Assembly (NCBI RefSeq): GCF_004054195.1
Contig: NZ_SBIW01000003.1
Location: forward strand, 868,001-932,000
Direction of reading: 5' to 3'
From: Mucilaginibacter gilvus
GTDB lineage: Bacteria > Bacteroidota > Bacteroidia > Sphingobacteriales > Sphingobacteriaceae
Length of the DNA stretch: 64,000 nt
Under the pieces are notes generated by a model. The model searched no databases, was not told the origin of the DNA, and worked only from the letters and a program-made list of their open reading frames with translations. Shown piece after piece: positions 15,755 through 24,634 of this stretch (its first letter is position 1; the number at the start of each line of letters is the position of its first letter). The translations under genes were made by a program, and so were the position numbers.

Positions 15755-17041
15755 ATGATCTACCAAAACACATGGGCGTTCGCCCAGGCGCACGATGAGC
15801 GGGACGAGCTGAATCAGTTTCGCGGAGAATTTCTTATCCCCAAACATCATGGCGAAGATGCCATATACCTTTGCGGTAATTCGTTGGGACTGCAGCCACG
15901 TTCGGCAAAACAATACATTCAACAACAACTAAACGCCTGGGAAGACAATGCCGTGGAAGGCTGGTTTATGGGTAACGACCCATGGCTGAGCTATCATAAG
16001 CAGCTTATCCCTACACTGGCTGATATTTTAGGTGCAAAGCATGCCGAGGTCACCATCATGAATTCACTTACAGTGAATGTTCATCTTTTGATGGTAAGTT
16101 TCTATAAACCAAGCAATAAACGTTATAAGATACTGATGGAAGCAGGCGCTTTCCCCTCGGATCAGTACGCGGTGGAGAGCCAGGTAAAATTTCATGGCTT
16201 TGAACAGGCCGACGCGGTAATTGAAGTAAAACCCCGCGATGGCGAAGTAACCTTGCGCACCGAAGATATCCTGCAGCAGATAAAAGATAATGCCGATGAA
16301 CTAGCCCTGGTGATGTTCAGCGGGATAAATTATTACACCGGGCAATTCTTTGATTTGGAAGCTATTGCCAAAGCGGCCCATGAAGCGGGGGCCTATGCCG
16401 GGTTCGACCTGGCACATGCTGCCGGTAATGTACCCGTAAAACTGCATGACTGGAATGCCGATTTTGCCTGCTGGTGCTCGTATAAATACATGAACTCGGG
16501 TCCTGGCGGCATTAGTGGTGCCTTTGTGCACGAGAAGCATTTTAACGATACCACGCTTGATCGCTTTGCAGGCTGGTGGGGCTACCGACATGATAAACGC
16601 TTTCTGATGGCACCGGGCTTTCAGCCGGAGGTGGGCGCAGAGGGCTGGAACGTGAGCACAGCGCCCGTTTTACTACTCACGCTGCACAAGGCATCGCTGG
16701 ATATTTTTGAACGAGCAGGCGGGCTAAAAAAGCTTCGTGCTAAAAGCGAGCAGCTTACCGCATACTTTGAATTTTTAATAAACGGTATCAATCAAAAAGT
16801 TGGCGACGATGTATACCGCATTATTACGCCGGGTAATGCCGCTGAGCGGGGCTGCCAGCTTTCGGTGGTTTGTAAAAATAATGCCCGGGCCATATTCAAT
16901 TACCTGGCAGATAATGGTGTTATAGGCGATTGGCGCGAGCCGGACGTGATCCGCCTGAGCGCTGTGCCGCTTTACAATACCTTTGCCGATGTTTACAAAG
17001 CCTCAGAATGCCTTTTTAAAGCGCTCACAGCTGTTAAATAA
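15755..17041 (+). CDS. kynU: Kynureninase
   Basis: 428 aa, a PLP enzyme that cleaves kynurenine or 3-hydroxykynurenine to anthranilate or 3-hydroxyanthranilate plus alanine. Lys244 in CWCSYKYMNSGPGG is the expected cofactor lysine. Other signatures: CGNSLGLQPRS, GINYYTGQFFD, GFDLAHAAGNVP and GWWGY. Full length. No other tryptophan-catabolic gene is in the window. The bestrophin gene follows after 6 bp. Confidence 0.95.
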   Translation: MIYQNTWAFAQAHDERDELNQFRGEFLIPKHHGEDAIYLCGNSLGLQPRSAKQYIQQQLNAWEDNAVEGWFMGNDPWLSYHKQLIPTLADILGAKHAEVTIMNSLTVNVHLLMVSFYKPSNKRYKILMEAGAFPSDQYAVESQVKFHGFEQADAVIEVKPRDGEVTLRTEDILQQIKDNADELALVMFSGINYYTGQFFDLEAIAKAAHEAGAYAGFDLAHAAGNVPVKLHDWNADFACWCSYKYMNSGPGGISGAFVHEKHFNDTTLDRFAGWWGYRHDKRFLMAPGFQPEVGAEGWNVSTAPVLLLTLHKASLDIFERAGGLKKLRAKSEQLTAYFEFLINGINQKVGDDVYRIITPGNAAERGCQLSVVCKNNARAIFNYLADNGVIGDWREPDVIRLSAVPLYNTFADVYKASECLFKALTAVK

Positions 17042-17047
17042 TCCAAA

Positions 17048-17905
17048 ATGATATACTATAACCCCAGGCAGTGGTTCTCGCTTATATTCCGTTTTAACAA
17101 GGCTGATACGCTGCGCGAGCTTTTCCCGCTGATGACCTGTGTGAGTATTTACGCGGGTGTTGTTACGTTTTTCCTCATCGATTTTTTTCAGATCCCCGAA
17201 ACCACTATCCTCAAAAAGGTGATCTATGTGCATCAAACCATTGGGTTTGTGTTTTCGTTATTGCTGGCCTTCCGCATCAATTCCGCGTATGACCGGTGGT
17301 GGGAGGGGCGCAAGATCTGGGGCAGCCTTACCAATAGCAGCCGTAATCTGGCTATTAAACTCAGGCATCTGGTCAACGAAAAAGAGTTTGCGTTCTTTAG
17401 CTATACCATCCCGCTGTACGCACGCAGCCTGCGAAACCACCTGCGCGATACCTATTCGGGTGAACAGCAAAACTTTTTTGCCATAGATCCGCATAAGCAT
17501 GTGCCCAATCAGGTGGCTTCGGAAATTATCAAGCAGATCTACCGCTTAAACAGGGAGGGACAGATAAACCCGGAGCAATTGGTTAGCATAATCGCCGAAA
17601 TTACTTCATTTACAGATGTTTGTGGTGCCTGTGAGCGCATCAAAAAAATACCGATTCCGTTTTCTTACAGCGTGTTTATCAAAAAATTTATCTTCACCTA
17701 CATTATGACTTTGCCCTTTGCCTGGGCTTTCGACCTCAAGTATTTCATCATGCCCGTGATCGGGTTTATCCTTTTCGTATTCGCCAGTATCGAGCTGATA
17801 GCAGAAGAAATTGAAGACCCGTTTGGTTACGATGCCAACGATCTGCCGGTAGATAATATCTGCGAGAACATCGAGAAACACGTCGGAGAGATATTTTCCG
17901 CGTAA
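17048..17905 (+). CDS. Bestrophin-family (UPF0187) anion channel
   Basis: 285 aa with about four hydrophobic segments. Family signatures: FRINSAYDRWWEGRKIWG near residue 75, DVCGACERI and the C-terminal EIEDPFGYDANDLP acidic cluster. Bacterial bestrophins form pentameric inner-membrane ion channels. It lies 6 bp after kynU and 7 bp before the HDAC-like gene, so the three are probably one operon, although the functional link is unclear. Confidence 0.92.
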   Translation: MIYYNPRQWFSLIFRFNKADTLRELFPLMTCVSIYAGVVTFFLIDFFQIPETTILKKVIYVHQTIGFVFSLLLAFRINSAYDRWWEGRKIWGSLTNSSRNLAIKLRHLVNEKEFAFFSYTIPLYARSLRNHLRDTYSGEQQNFFAIDPHKHVPNQVASEIIKQIYRLNREGQINPEQLVSIIAEITSFTDVCGACERIKKIPIPFSYSVFIKKFIFTYIMTLPFAWAFDLKYFIMPVIGFILFVFASIELIAEEIEDPFGYDANDLPVDNICENIEKHVGEIFSA

Positions 17906-17912
17906 ATCCGCT

Positions 17913-18815
17913 ATGCTTAAAATAGCTTACGACCCCATTTACGCGCACCCTTTGCCACCGGGGCATCGTTTCCCGATGCTGAAGTATGAACTGATACCCG
18001 CGCAGTTATTGCACGAAGGGACGATAACGGAAGTTAACCTGTTTTCGCCAACGGAATTGGACGAAGCCACCATTCTATTCACCCACGATAAAATTTATTG
18101 GCAAGAACTCCGCGATCTTCCCCTGCCGCCAAAGGAGCAGCGTCGCATTGGTTTCCCACTTTCGGCCCAGTTGGTAGAACGCGAGATCCGCATAGCTAAA
18201 GGAACGGTTGACGGCTGCCACTATGCGTTTGAGCACGGCATAGCTTTTAACGTAGCGGGGGGTACCCATCATGCAGGCAGCAACTGGGGCGAAGGTTTTT
18301 GTATGCTGAACGACCAAGCGATAGCCGCTAATTATTTATTAAACAAGGACTTAGCTAACTCTATCTTAATTATTGATTTAGATGTACACCAAGGGAACGG
18401 CACCGCGCAGATCTTTGAGCAAGAGTCGCGAGTGTTCACCTTTTCGATGCATGGGGATAAGAATTTCCCGTTCCACAAGGAGCCGTCGGATCTGGATCTT
18501 TCGCTGGATGATGGTATAGGGGATGAGGCGTATCTTGCTCTTTTAAAAAGCACCTTACCCAGGTTGATAGATAAGTGTCAGCCCGATTTTATCTTTTACT
18601 TATCGGGCGTAGATATTTTAGCGTCGGATAAATTAGGGAAATTGTCGGTAAGCAGGGAAGGCTGTAAGGAGCGCGACCGTTTTGTATTGGAGCAATGTAA
18701 AGGCCACGGGATCCCGGTGCAGGTGAGCATGGGCGGCGGTTACTCGCCCAATCTTAAAGATATTGTGGAGGCGCATTGCAACACATTCCGCGTGGCCAAC
18801 CAGCTTTACTTTTGA
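17913..18815 (+). CDS. Histone deacetylase-family protein (acetoin utilisation/acetylpolyamine amidohydrolase type)
   Basis: 300 aa. Zinc-hydrolase signatures: FNVAGGTHHAGSNWGEGFC (tandem His), ILIIDLDVHQGNGTA (metal Asp/His) and YLSGVDILASDKLGKL (metal Asp), then VSMGGGYS. Probable cytosolic deacetylase of small molecules or protein lysines. It converges with the MATE gene, overlapping it by 10 bp at the 3' ends. Confidence 0.92.
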   Translation: MLKIAYDPIYAHPLPPGHRFPMLKYELIPAQLLHEGTITEVNLFSPTELDEATILFTHDKIYWQELRDLPLPPKEQRRIGFPLSAQLVEREIRIAKGTVDGCHYAFEHGIAFNVAGGTHHAGSNWGEGFCMLNDQAIAANYLLNKDLANSILIIDLDVHQGNGTAQIFEQESRVFTFSMHGDKNFPFHKEPSDLDLSLDDGIGDEAYLALLKSTLPRLIDKCQPDFIFYLSGVDILASDKLGKLSVSREGCKERDRFVLEQCKGHGIPVQVSMGGGYSPNLKDIVEAHCNTFRVANQLYF

Positions 18816-20179
18816 TCTGCTATAACTTTCAGTTTGTTTCTTTTGCTGATAGTTTGAAAACGGAGGAAGAGCATAATGGATGCCGATATTAAACCGCAAA
18901 CCAAGCCGTACCAAACGCCCAGTACCCCGAGAGTGAGGTAGATGCCCAGTAGGTACCCGACAGGCAAACCGATAACCCAATAAGAAACAAAAGTAATGAT
19001 GGTGGGGATATTTACATCGCCTATGCCGCGCAGCACACCCAGCCCCACAACCTGTGTTCCGTCAAACAACTGAAAGATCGCGGCAACGATAAGTAGCTGT
19101 GATGCAATTGATAATACACGCTCATCTGTAGTATAAATATATGGTAGCACATGATTGAACAGCGTGAATATAACGGCTGTACAACTCATAAACACAATTA
19201 CAATATGGTAGTTTGATATAGCGGAAAGCCGCAGGTTATGGTGATCGCCCGAGCCGAAATAGTTGCCAGAGCGGATGGCCGCTGCAGAGGAAATACCGCT
19301 CGCCATCATATAAGTAATGGCCGCCAAACTAATAGCTACCTGGTGTGCCGCCTGAGGAACCGGGCCAATAACGCCGATCAAAATAGCGGCAGCCCCAAAT
19401 GCGCTTACCTCAAATGTGTACTGCAAAGCCACCGGAGCGCCGATTTTGAGGATCTGTAAACCACGGATCCGGTCAACGTTTCTTACTGTAAAATCCTGCA
19501 GATACTTGCGGAAAGTAGGAGAACGCAATACATAAAATGCCATTACAATTGCCATCACACAACGGTCGATAAGGGTGCTTAAACCCACCCCTCGTATGCC
19601 CATGGGCGTAATGCCGAACATGCCTTTTACAAATATTACCCCGAGGCAAATGTTCAGCAGGTTACCCCAGATAGATACCTTCATAGCCTGTTTGGTAAAT
19701 CCCAATCCTTCGGCAAATTGTTTAAAGGTGCTGAACACCATTAAAGGGATAAGTGATAAGCTTAGTAAAAACAGGAAGGGTTTAGCTTGCACCACCACGG
19801 CAGTCGACTGGTGCAATTGATCGATAAACGCCATCACACCAAAATAAATGGCGCAGAACAAAACGATGCCTGTAATTATATTTAGCAATAAACTATTGGA
19901 AAGGAGCTTGCTGCACGCTTTGTAATCGCCACGGCCGTAGTTTTGGGCGATGAGCGGCGTAACGCCATAGCTGATGCCAATGCCTATCACGAGCGGAACT
20001 AAGAACAAACTGCTTACCAATGATACCGCGGCCAGCGAAGTAGTCCCCGCGAAATGCCCCACGATAACGGAGTCTGACACCTGCACCAAGGTATGCCCCA
20101 GCTGCGATATCACAACCGGGATAGCCAGTTTCAGGCTATCGGTATAATAAGGTTTGTATTTGTGGTAAATGGCTTTCAT
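18806..20179 (-). CDS. MATE family efflux transporter
   Basis: 457 aa with about 12 hydrophobic helices in two halves. NorM-type features include SDSVIVGHFAGTTSLAAVSL near the N-terminus and the mirrored motif in the second half (SGISSAAAIRSGNYFG, LFDGTQVVGLGVLRGIGD). Sodium- or proton-driven export of cationic compounds is the usual role. Confidence 0.92.
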   Translation of the reverse strand: MKAIYHKYKPYYTDSLKLAIPVVISQLGHTLVQVSDSVIVGHFAGTTSLAAVSLVSSLFLVPLVIGIGISYGVTPLIAQNYGRGDYKACSKLLSNSLLLNIITGIVLFCAIYFGVMAFIDQLHQSTAVVVQAKPFLFLLSLSLIPLMVFSTFKQFAEGLGFTKQAMKVSIWGNLLNICLGVIFVKGMFGITPMGIRGVGLSTLIDRCVMAIVMAFYVLRSPTFRKYLQDFTVRNVDRIRGLQILKIGAPVALQYTFEVSAFGAAAILIGVIGPVPQAAHQVAISLAAITYMMASGISSAAAIRSGNYFGSGDHHNLRLSAISNYHIVIVFMSCTAVIFTLFNHVLPYIYTTDERVLSIASQLLIVAAIFQLFDGTQVVGLGVLRGIGDVNIPTIITFVSYWVIGLPVGYLLGIYLTLGVLGVWYGLVCGLISASIMLFLRFQTISKRNKLKVIADQK

Positions 20180-20265
20180 TACTAACGGGGAGCAAAAGTA
20201 ATAAGTTTAAGTTTGCAAGCCTATAGCGTTTATGAGAAGTTGGCACAGGATAAATAGGGAAGAAA

Positions 20266-20324
20266 GTTAAAAGTTGAAAGTCAAAAGTTAGAGTTGGTTG
20301 TTAGGGGAACTTTCAACTTTTAAC
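20266..20324. repeat. Inverted repeat built from heptamer words (AGTTGAA type)
   Basis: GTTAAAAGTTGAAAGT at 20266-20281 and its exact complement ACTTTCAACTTTTAAC at 20309-20324. The left side is a run of degenerate 7-bp units (AGTTAAA, AGTTGAA, AGTCAAA, AGTTAGA) and further related words continue to 20338. It lies between the MATE and AlbA_2 genes. Confidence 0.8.
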
Positions 20325-20344
20325 CTTATACTTTCAACCCTATG

Positions 20345-20968
20345 CTAACTCGCCGTATAAAACTCTTCTTTTTCGGTAGTATGCACACGGATCACGCCGG
20401 TGAGCACCAGATTCACCAAGATGCGTTGCGCACGGCGGCGGCCTATGTTCAGCAGCTCGCAAAATTGTTTGATGTTGATGCGCTCGCTTTTATCGAGGTG
20501 CTCCAGCAGGGCTTTTTCTTTGGAGGAATATTCTATCAGCACACCGTCGTTGCTGGCCGATTGCTTTAGTACTTCTAACACGATTTTACTTGCCAGTACG
20601 CTTTTATCTTTCACGCGGATGTATGCCCACCATTTGCCATCCTCGGCAAGGGAATAGTGGGGTTTCTCGGTACTCGCGGGGATATCAACCACTACTACCA
20701 GTTTATCGTCCCAATAAATTTCTTCAAACACAGGCTCAAGCGCGGGGCGGCAATAAAAATGGGCGGCCTTGGTTATCATGTAACGCTCCTCGTCTTCAGA
20801 TTTTACGCCTTTTATAGTGCCATCGTCCAGTACGCCAATAAGTAGCCTGCCGCCAACATTGTTGGCGAAGGATACCATGGTTTTGGCTATCTTTTCGCAG
20901 CTGGTAATGGTTTTTTTAAAATCGAGCGATACGCCTTCCCCTTCAAAGATCTGTCGTTTTAAATTCAT
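20345..20968 (-). CDS. AlbA_2 (Schlafen-type) domain protein with C-terminal winged helix
   Basis: About 207 aa from the ATG at 20968; the longer open frame to 21070 would run into the GNAT gene and lacks family similarity. The N-terminus has the AlbA_2 pattern (EGEGVSLDFKKTI, AKTMVSFANNVGGRLLIGV, DDGTIKGV). The last third looks like a helix-turn-helix (INIKQFCELLNIGRRRAQRIL). Such proteins are putative nucleic-acid or nucleotide-binding regulators. It begins 10 bp after the GNAT stop, so it is probably in an operon with the GNAT and DUF4442 genes. Confidence 0.8.
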   Translation of the reverse strand: MNLKRQIFEGEGVSLDFKKTITSCEKIAKTMVSFANNVGGRLLIGVLDDGTIKGVKSEDEERYMITKAAHFYCRPALEPVFEEIYWDDKLVVVVDIPASTEKPHYSLAEDGKWWAYIRVKDKSVLASKIVLEVLKQSASNDGVLIEYSSKEKALLEHLDKSERINIKQFCELLNIGRRRAQRILVNLVLTGVIRVHTTEKEEFYTAS

Positions 20969-20978
20969 TTCCGATAGT

Positions 20979-21431
20979 TTAGTCCGCTTTATAAGGCGTA
21001 TGTATCTGCATCCAATTTTCAGGATTGTTAATCCGCGTAAATCCAAACTGGCTATAGAGCCCCTGCGCATCTGCAGTCGCTAAGCTCCAGCGGCGCAGGC
21101 CCTGCAAGTCGGGATGGGCCAGTATGGTCTGCATCATCCATTTGGAAAGACCTATTCCGCGGTGCGTTTCCAGCACATAAACATCGCACAAATAAGCAAA
21201 TGTTGCTTGGTCGGTAACTACCCTCGATAGCCCGACTTGTGAACCATTATGGTACAAACCAAAGCACATAGAGTTTTCCAGCGCTATTTTCAGCTTCTCC
21301 GCAGGCATCCCTTTTGCCCAATAGGTGGTAGTAAGATAACTATATATTGCCTCAAAATCAAGTTTTGCTTTATCTAAAGAGATCTCGTAGCCCTTTTTAA
21401 GGAAGGCGGCATCGTTCATAAAAACAGCCAT
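20979..21431 (-). CDS. GNAT family N-acetyltransferase
   Basis: 150 aa. The acetyl-CoA binding region is visible as VYVLETHRGIGLSKWMMQ, with a following LATADAQGLYSQFGF segment. Substrate unknown. A second in-frame ATG at 21419 would give MNDAAFL. It starts 4 bp after the DUF4442 stop. Confidence 0.87.
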   Translation of the reverse strand: MAVFMNDAAFLKKGYEISLDKAKLDFEAIYSYLTTTYWAKGMPAEKLKIALENSMCFGLYHNGSQVGLSRVVTDQATFAYLCDVYVLETHRGIGLSKWMMQTILAHPDLQGLRRWSLATADAQGLYSQFGFTRINNPENWMQIHTPYKAD

Positions 21432-21435
21432 TGTG

Positions 21436-21915
21436 TTATATTAATGTTTTAAGCAGGTCGAGGTCGCGCACATAAACCTCGTTCATCAGCGAGGCGCAAA
21501 CTTCTCCGGCCTGGTTATAAATATCTATTGGGAACAGCTTCTCATACTTCCCTGTCACTATTAACGTTTCTTTCGCCTCGGCAATATTGGCTTCGCTTAA
21601 TTTTATCTCAAAAAATAAGTTGCTGATTGCCGGCTTTAAGAAGTTTATCTTAGATGATTTAGACCAAATAGCCAACCGTTTTTTACCATCCGCGTTTAAT
21701 ATCTGGTGAAATAATACCGGGTAAAAGGGGTCGGCCGCGGCAAATATCGTCCCGCCGAAAATAGAGCCATTATAGTTTTTATTAAGGAAACTCTTGCTCA
21801 CCGTCACCCGCACACCTGTAAATCCCTTGTCGAAACCCACCACCCAGATCCGTTGAAAAAGAAGGGGAGGGTAGAGGCGCATCACCCATTTTAACGAATT
21901 TTCTGATACTACCAT
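21436..21915 (-). CDS. DUF4442 hotdog-fold (thioesterase-like) protein
   Basis: 159 aa. The family pattern is LYPPLLFQRIWVV at the start, NKNYNGSIFGGTIFAAADPFYP in the middle and a DIYNQAGEVCASLMNEVYV ending. Related to YiiD-C/PaaI-like hotdog proteins, so possibly acyl-CoA thioesterase-like; catalytic activity is unproven. First gene of a three-gene minus-strand operon. Confidence 0.8.
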   Translation of the reverse strand: MVVSENSLKWVMRLYPPLLFQRIWVVGFDKGFTGVRVTVSKSFLNKNYNGSIFGGTIFAAADPFYPVLFHQILNADGKKRLAIWSKSSKINFLKPAISNLFFEIKLSEANIAEAKETLIVTGKYEKLFPIDIYNQAGEVCASLMNEVYVRDLDLLKTLI

Positions 21916-22014
21916 TACCGTTAAATATCAGAAAAATATTGAGCAAAAGCTGATTTTATAACACGAATATTATGATTTGTGGTACGGTGTTTGCAAATCT
22001 TAAGAGAATTTACA

Positions 22015-22041
22015 AAAACCACTTGTATAACAAGTGGTTTT
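22015..22041. terminator. Strong 12-bp hairpin (orientation uncertain)
   Basis: AAAACCACTTGT (22015-22026), three-base loop, ACAAGTGGTTTT (22030-22041). The arm ends in four T on the plus strand and five T on the minus strand. It lies between the divergent DUF4442 and lipoprotein genes, where a terminator has no obvious client, so it could instead be an operator or a leader structure. Confidence 0.5.
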
Positions 22042-22085
22042 ATAACAGTAAATATTAATAACGTCACTCAAAACTCCTATCTATT

Positions 22086-22292
22086 ATGAAAAAGCAAATT
22101 TTAAGTTTCGCGTTAGTCGCGACAATGATCGGCACTATCGCCGCAGGTTGCAGTTCAACAAAGGATACTAGCTCAGGGTCTGACAGCACCAAAACAGATT
22201 CTACAGCTGTGATGAGCACGCCAACAACCACAACTGATACCGCCAAAGCTGACACGGTGAAAAGAGATACCACAAAAAAGGTTCCTTTATAA
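22086..22292 (+). CDS. Small Ser/Thr-rich lipoprotein, 68 aa
   Basis: Signal peptide with lipobox IAAGC (Cys about residue 22), then a short, low-complexity tail rich in Ser, Thr, Asp and Lys (STKDTSS, TPTTTTDTAK). Small tail-only lipoproteins like this are common in the group and their function is unknown. It is closed by its own terminator 20 bp after the stop. Confidence 0.8.
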   Translation: MKKQILSFALVATMIGTIAAGCSSTKDTSSGSDSTKTDSTAVMSTPTTTTDTAKADTVKRDTTKKVPL

Positions 22293-22312
22293 CACCAGTT
22301 TGGTTAACGATT

Positions 22313-22347
22313 AAAAGGAGTAGAAATTATTTTCTACTCCTTTTTTT
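22313..22347 (+). terminator. Rho-independent terminator
   Basis: Perfect arms AAAAGGAGTAGAAA / TTTCTACTCCTTTT around a 4-base loop, followed by further T. Confidence 0.9.
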
Positions 22348-22477
22348 ATGGTCTCAAAATCAGTTAGAATGCTCAGTAAATTGTTCTTTACTTGAGCGTT
22401 CTAATAAACAAAGGGGTTTTATTGGCTTTACAATAACCGGGAGGTTTCCGCCAATAGCTAATGGTCTTTTACAACCT

Positions 22478-23032
22478 TTATTGAGGCACAGTGCAAGTTG
22501 GGTCCCAATAGTAGTAACCATATAGGTTTTGAGTTTGCCCGTCGTTACCAGTTGTGTATAAGGCAAAGAAAACGAAGAAGTTCTCGGTACCCGATTTTTG
22601 TACGGTGGTATCCAGGCTTGTGAAGCTTAACTGAGCCTGTATGGCCGGCAATCCGTTGGGGCTGGTTACATTGGGCATTACGGCCCTGTTTCTTTGAACC
22701 AAATTGGGCGTAAACTGGTTAAATACACTGTCGCCGCTCCAATATCTAATGCCGTAAATAATCACCGCGTCATCAGAGTTTTGGTAGATGGAAGTGCCGC
22801 GGAATCTTACCCTGTCGCCGGGGAAGGCACGGAAATTAAGGTCGGCCGTTCCTTGGCCGCCGATGACGCCACGTGGATCGTAAGCGATCATATACTGGCT
22901 GTTGTGATCAATACCCGTAGGTTGATCCGGGTTCTGGCTTGGGTTTGGAAAATTTGTTTTGATATACTCTGTGTTGATAACGATGAGTACGTCGATGTCC
23001 TGCGCTGAGGACATAGCAGATGCTGTGGTCAT
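22478..23032 (-). CDS. AidA/PixA (inclusion body protein) family protein
   Basis: 184 aa. The family opening DIDVLIVINTEYIKTNFPNP is clear, followed by MIAYDPRGVIGGQGTADL and a beta-rich body ending in GYYYWDPTCTV. Relatives are PixA of Xenorhabdus (a crystalline inclusion protein, now known to bind fucose in some members) and quorum-regulated AidA. No signal peptide, so cytoplasmic. Alone in an AT-rich neighbourhood with long non-coding flanks. A later ATG (MSSAQDI) is an alternative start. Confidence 0.8.
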   Translation of the reverse strand: MTTASAMSSAQDIDVLIVINTEYIKTNFPNPSQNPDQPTGIDHNSQYMIAYDPRGVIGGQGTADLNFRAFPGDRVRFRGTSIYQNSDDAVIIYGIRYWSGDSVFNQFTPNLVQRNRAVMPNVTSPNGLPAIQAQLSFTSLDTTVQKSGTENFFVFFALYTTGNDGQTQNLYGYYYWDPTCTVPQ

Positions 23033-23591
23033 AATAATAAGGTTTAAAAGGTGCTTACTCTTGGATCAGATTTTCGGCTTTCTCTGTGTTATTATAACAA
23101 AGATATTGCTTATAAAGAAACCGTAAAGGGCAGATAAACCCTTTCAAAATAATTTTATAGCTTATAGGAATATCACAATTCGATAAAGTGAATTATAAGT
23201 ACTGATTTACGATAAGGAAATAATGTTATTGTTTAATAATCAACTTATTGTGACAGTTATTTTCTTCAGTTCACTTTTAGAAAAAAAATTTCCGTAAACT
23301 ACTAAAGCATTTCAATTTGATAACAATTTTAACTATTATATAATTTAAGAAGAGGGGTGAGGTGAAAAAACTAACTGTTCAGAATTTAATGTAAAGGCAA
23401 GAGTATGCTGATAGCGCTTCTGTTACAAAAAGGGAAGCGTATGAGAAAGGTATAAATGTCTTTTTGGAAGATGAATTATAGCTTATATAAGATGTTTACC
23501 ACGCTATAAGCGGTTGTGTATAAGTCTTCGTTTCGCGTTTTATAGGTGGCCGGGAAATTTCCCGACCACTTTTGTTTTGCCGGCTTTAAAC
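23033..23591. other. 559-bp AT-rich intergenic stretch
   Basis: No open frame with coding character on either strand, only peptides under 20 residues. The only structure is the hairpin at 23547-23570. It presumably contains the promoter of the AidA/PixA-like gene. Confidence 0.6.
23547..23580 (+). terminator. Hairpin followed by T-rich tract
   Basis: GTGGCCGGGAAATTTCCCGACCAC is a near-perfect palindrome with one mismatch, followed on the plus strand by TTTTGTTTTG. No plus-strand gene precedes it, so it either ends an unrecognised short transcript or serves the convergent SDR gene on the minus strand, where the T-run is absent. Confidence 0.5.
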
Positions 23592-24386
23592 TTAGAAAGC
23601 AGTTTTAATTACACCGCCATCCACCCGCAGTGTAGCGCCATTTGTAGCTGCAGCAAGCGGACTTGCGATATAAACCACCATATTGGCAATTTCTTCGGGC
23701 GTTATAAACCGTTTTAATAAGGACGTGCCGCGCATATTGGTGAAAAATTCCTTTTCCATCTCCGCATCAGTAAAGCCCTGTTCTTTAGCTACGGCTTTTA
23801 TAAACTCGCTGGCACCTTCAGATGCCGTTGGGCCAGGCAACACGGTGTTTACCGTTACACCAGTGTTTGCCGTGAGCTCTGCCAGGCCGCGCGCTACCGA
23901 TATTTGGGCCGTTTTTGTTACTCCATAATGGATCATTTCGGCAGGAATTTGCACGCCCGATTCACTGGAAATAAAGATAATGCGTCCCCAATTTTTCGCA
24001 ATCATTTTATCAAAATAGGCCCTTGATAAGCGCACGCCGCTCATTACGTTCACTTCAAAAAATTTAAACCATTCTTCGTCCGGGATGGTTTTAAATTCTT
24101 TTGGATCGAATATTCCTATATTGTTCACCAGTATATCAACTTCGGGCAGTTCCTTTATCAGGTCATTTATCTGGGTAACATCTGCAAAATCAGCTGCGAT
24201 ACCTTTAACGTTTTGATTGCCGGTTTCCGCGATTATTTTTTCCACCGTGGCGTTTACACGATCCACGCCACGACCGTTTACAATTACGTGCGCTCCTTCG
24301 GATGCTAACAATTTTGCTATGGCGTAACCAATACCGGCAGTTGAACCGGTTACCAGCGCTATTTTATTTTTTATTTTAAGATCCAT
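23592..24386 (-). CDS. SDR family oxidoreductase
   Basis: 264 aa. TGSTAGIG at residues 14-21, NNIG, catalytic Ser in ISSESG, then YGVTK and PGPTASEG. Full length. Substrate unknown. It is a monocistronic gene with no related neighbour. Confidence 0.88.
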   Translation of the reverse strand: MDLKIKNKIALVTGSTAGIGYAIAKLLASEGAHVIVNGRGVDRVNATVEKIIAETGNQNVKGIAADFADVTQINDLIKELPEVDILVNNIGIFDPKEFKTIPDEEWFKFFEVNVMSGVRLSRAYFDKMIAKNWGRIIFISSESGVQIPAEMIHYGVTKTAQISVARGLAELTANTGVTVNTVLPGPTASEGASEFIKAVAKEQGFTDAEMEKEFFTNMRGTSLLKRFITPEEIANMVVYIASPLAAATNGATLRVDGGVIKTAF

Positions 24387-24580
24387 TTTACGTAAAGTTT
24401 TTTTGGTGTGATGTTTTAATTAAAGCAAGAGTAGAACATTCTGTTTGTAATTATATCAGCATAAACTAAATATGGTGCAGTATTGACACTAAAACGCTTA
24501 AATGATAGTTATTAATAAAAGTCTTATAATTAACATTATGTTAAGTAATAAATTAAACGGTCGTAAGAAATCTATATAAA

Positions 24581-24612
24581 ACAAAAACGCCACCTCTTCC
24601 GAGATGGCGTTT
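24581..24612 (-). terminator. Rho-independent terminator of the gyrA-TPR unit
   Basis: On the minus strand AAACGCCATCTC pairs with GAGGTGGCGTTT (one G-T pair) and is followed by TTTGTTTT. It lies 23 bp after the last TPR gene. Confidence 0.88.
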
Positions 24613-24634
24613 GATATGCTTTGTTGCTATTATA

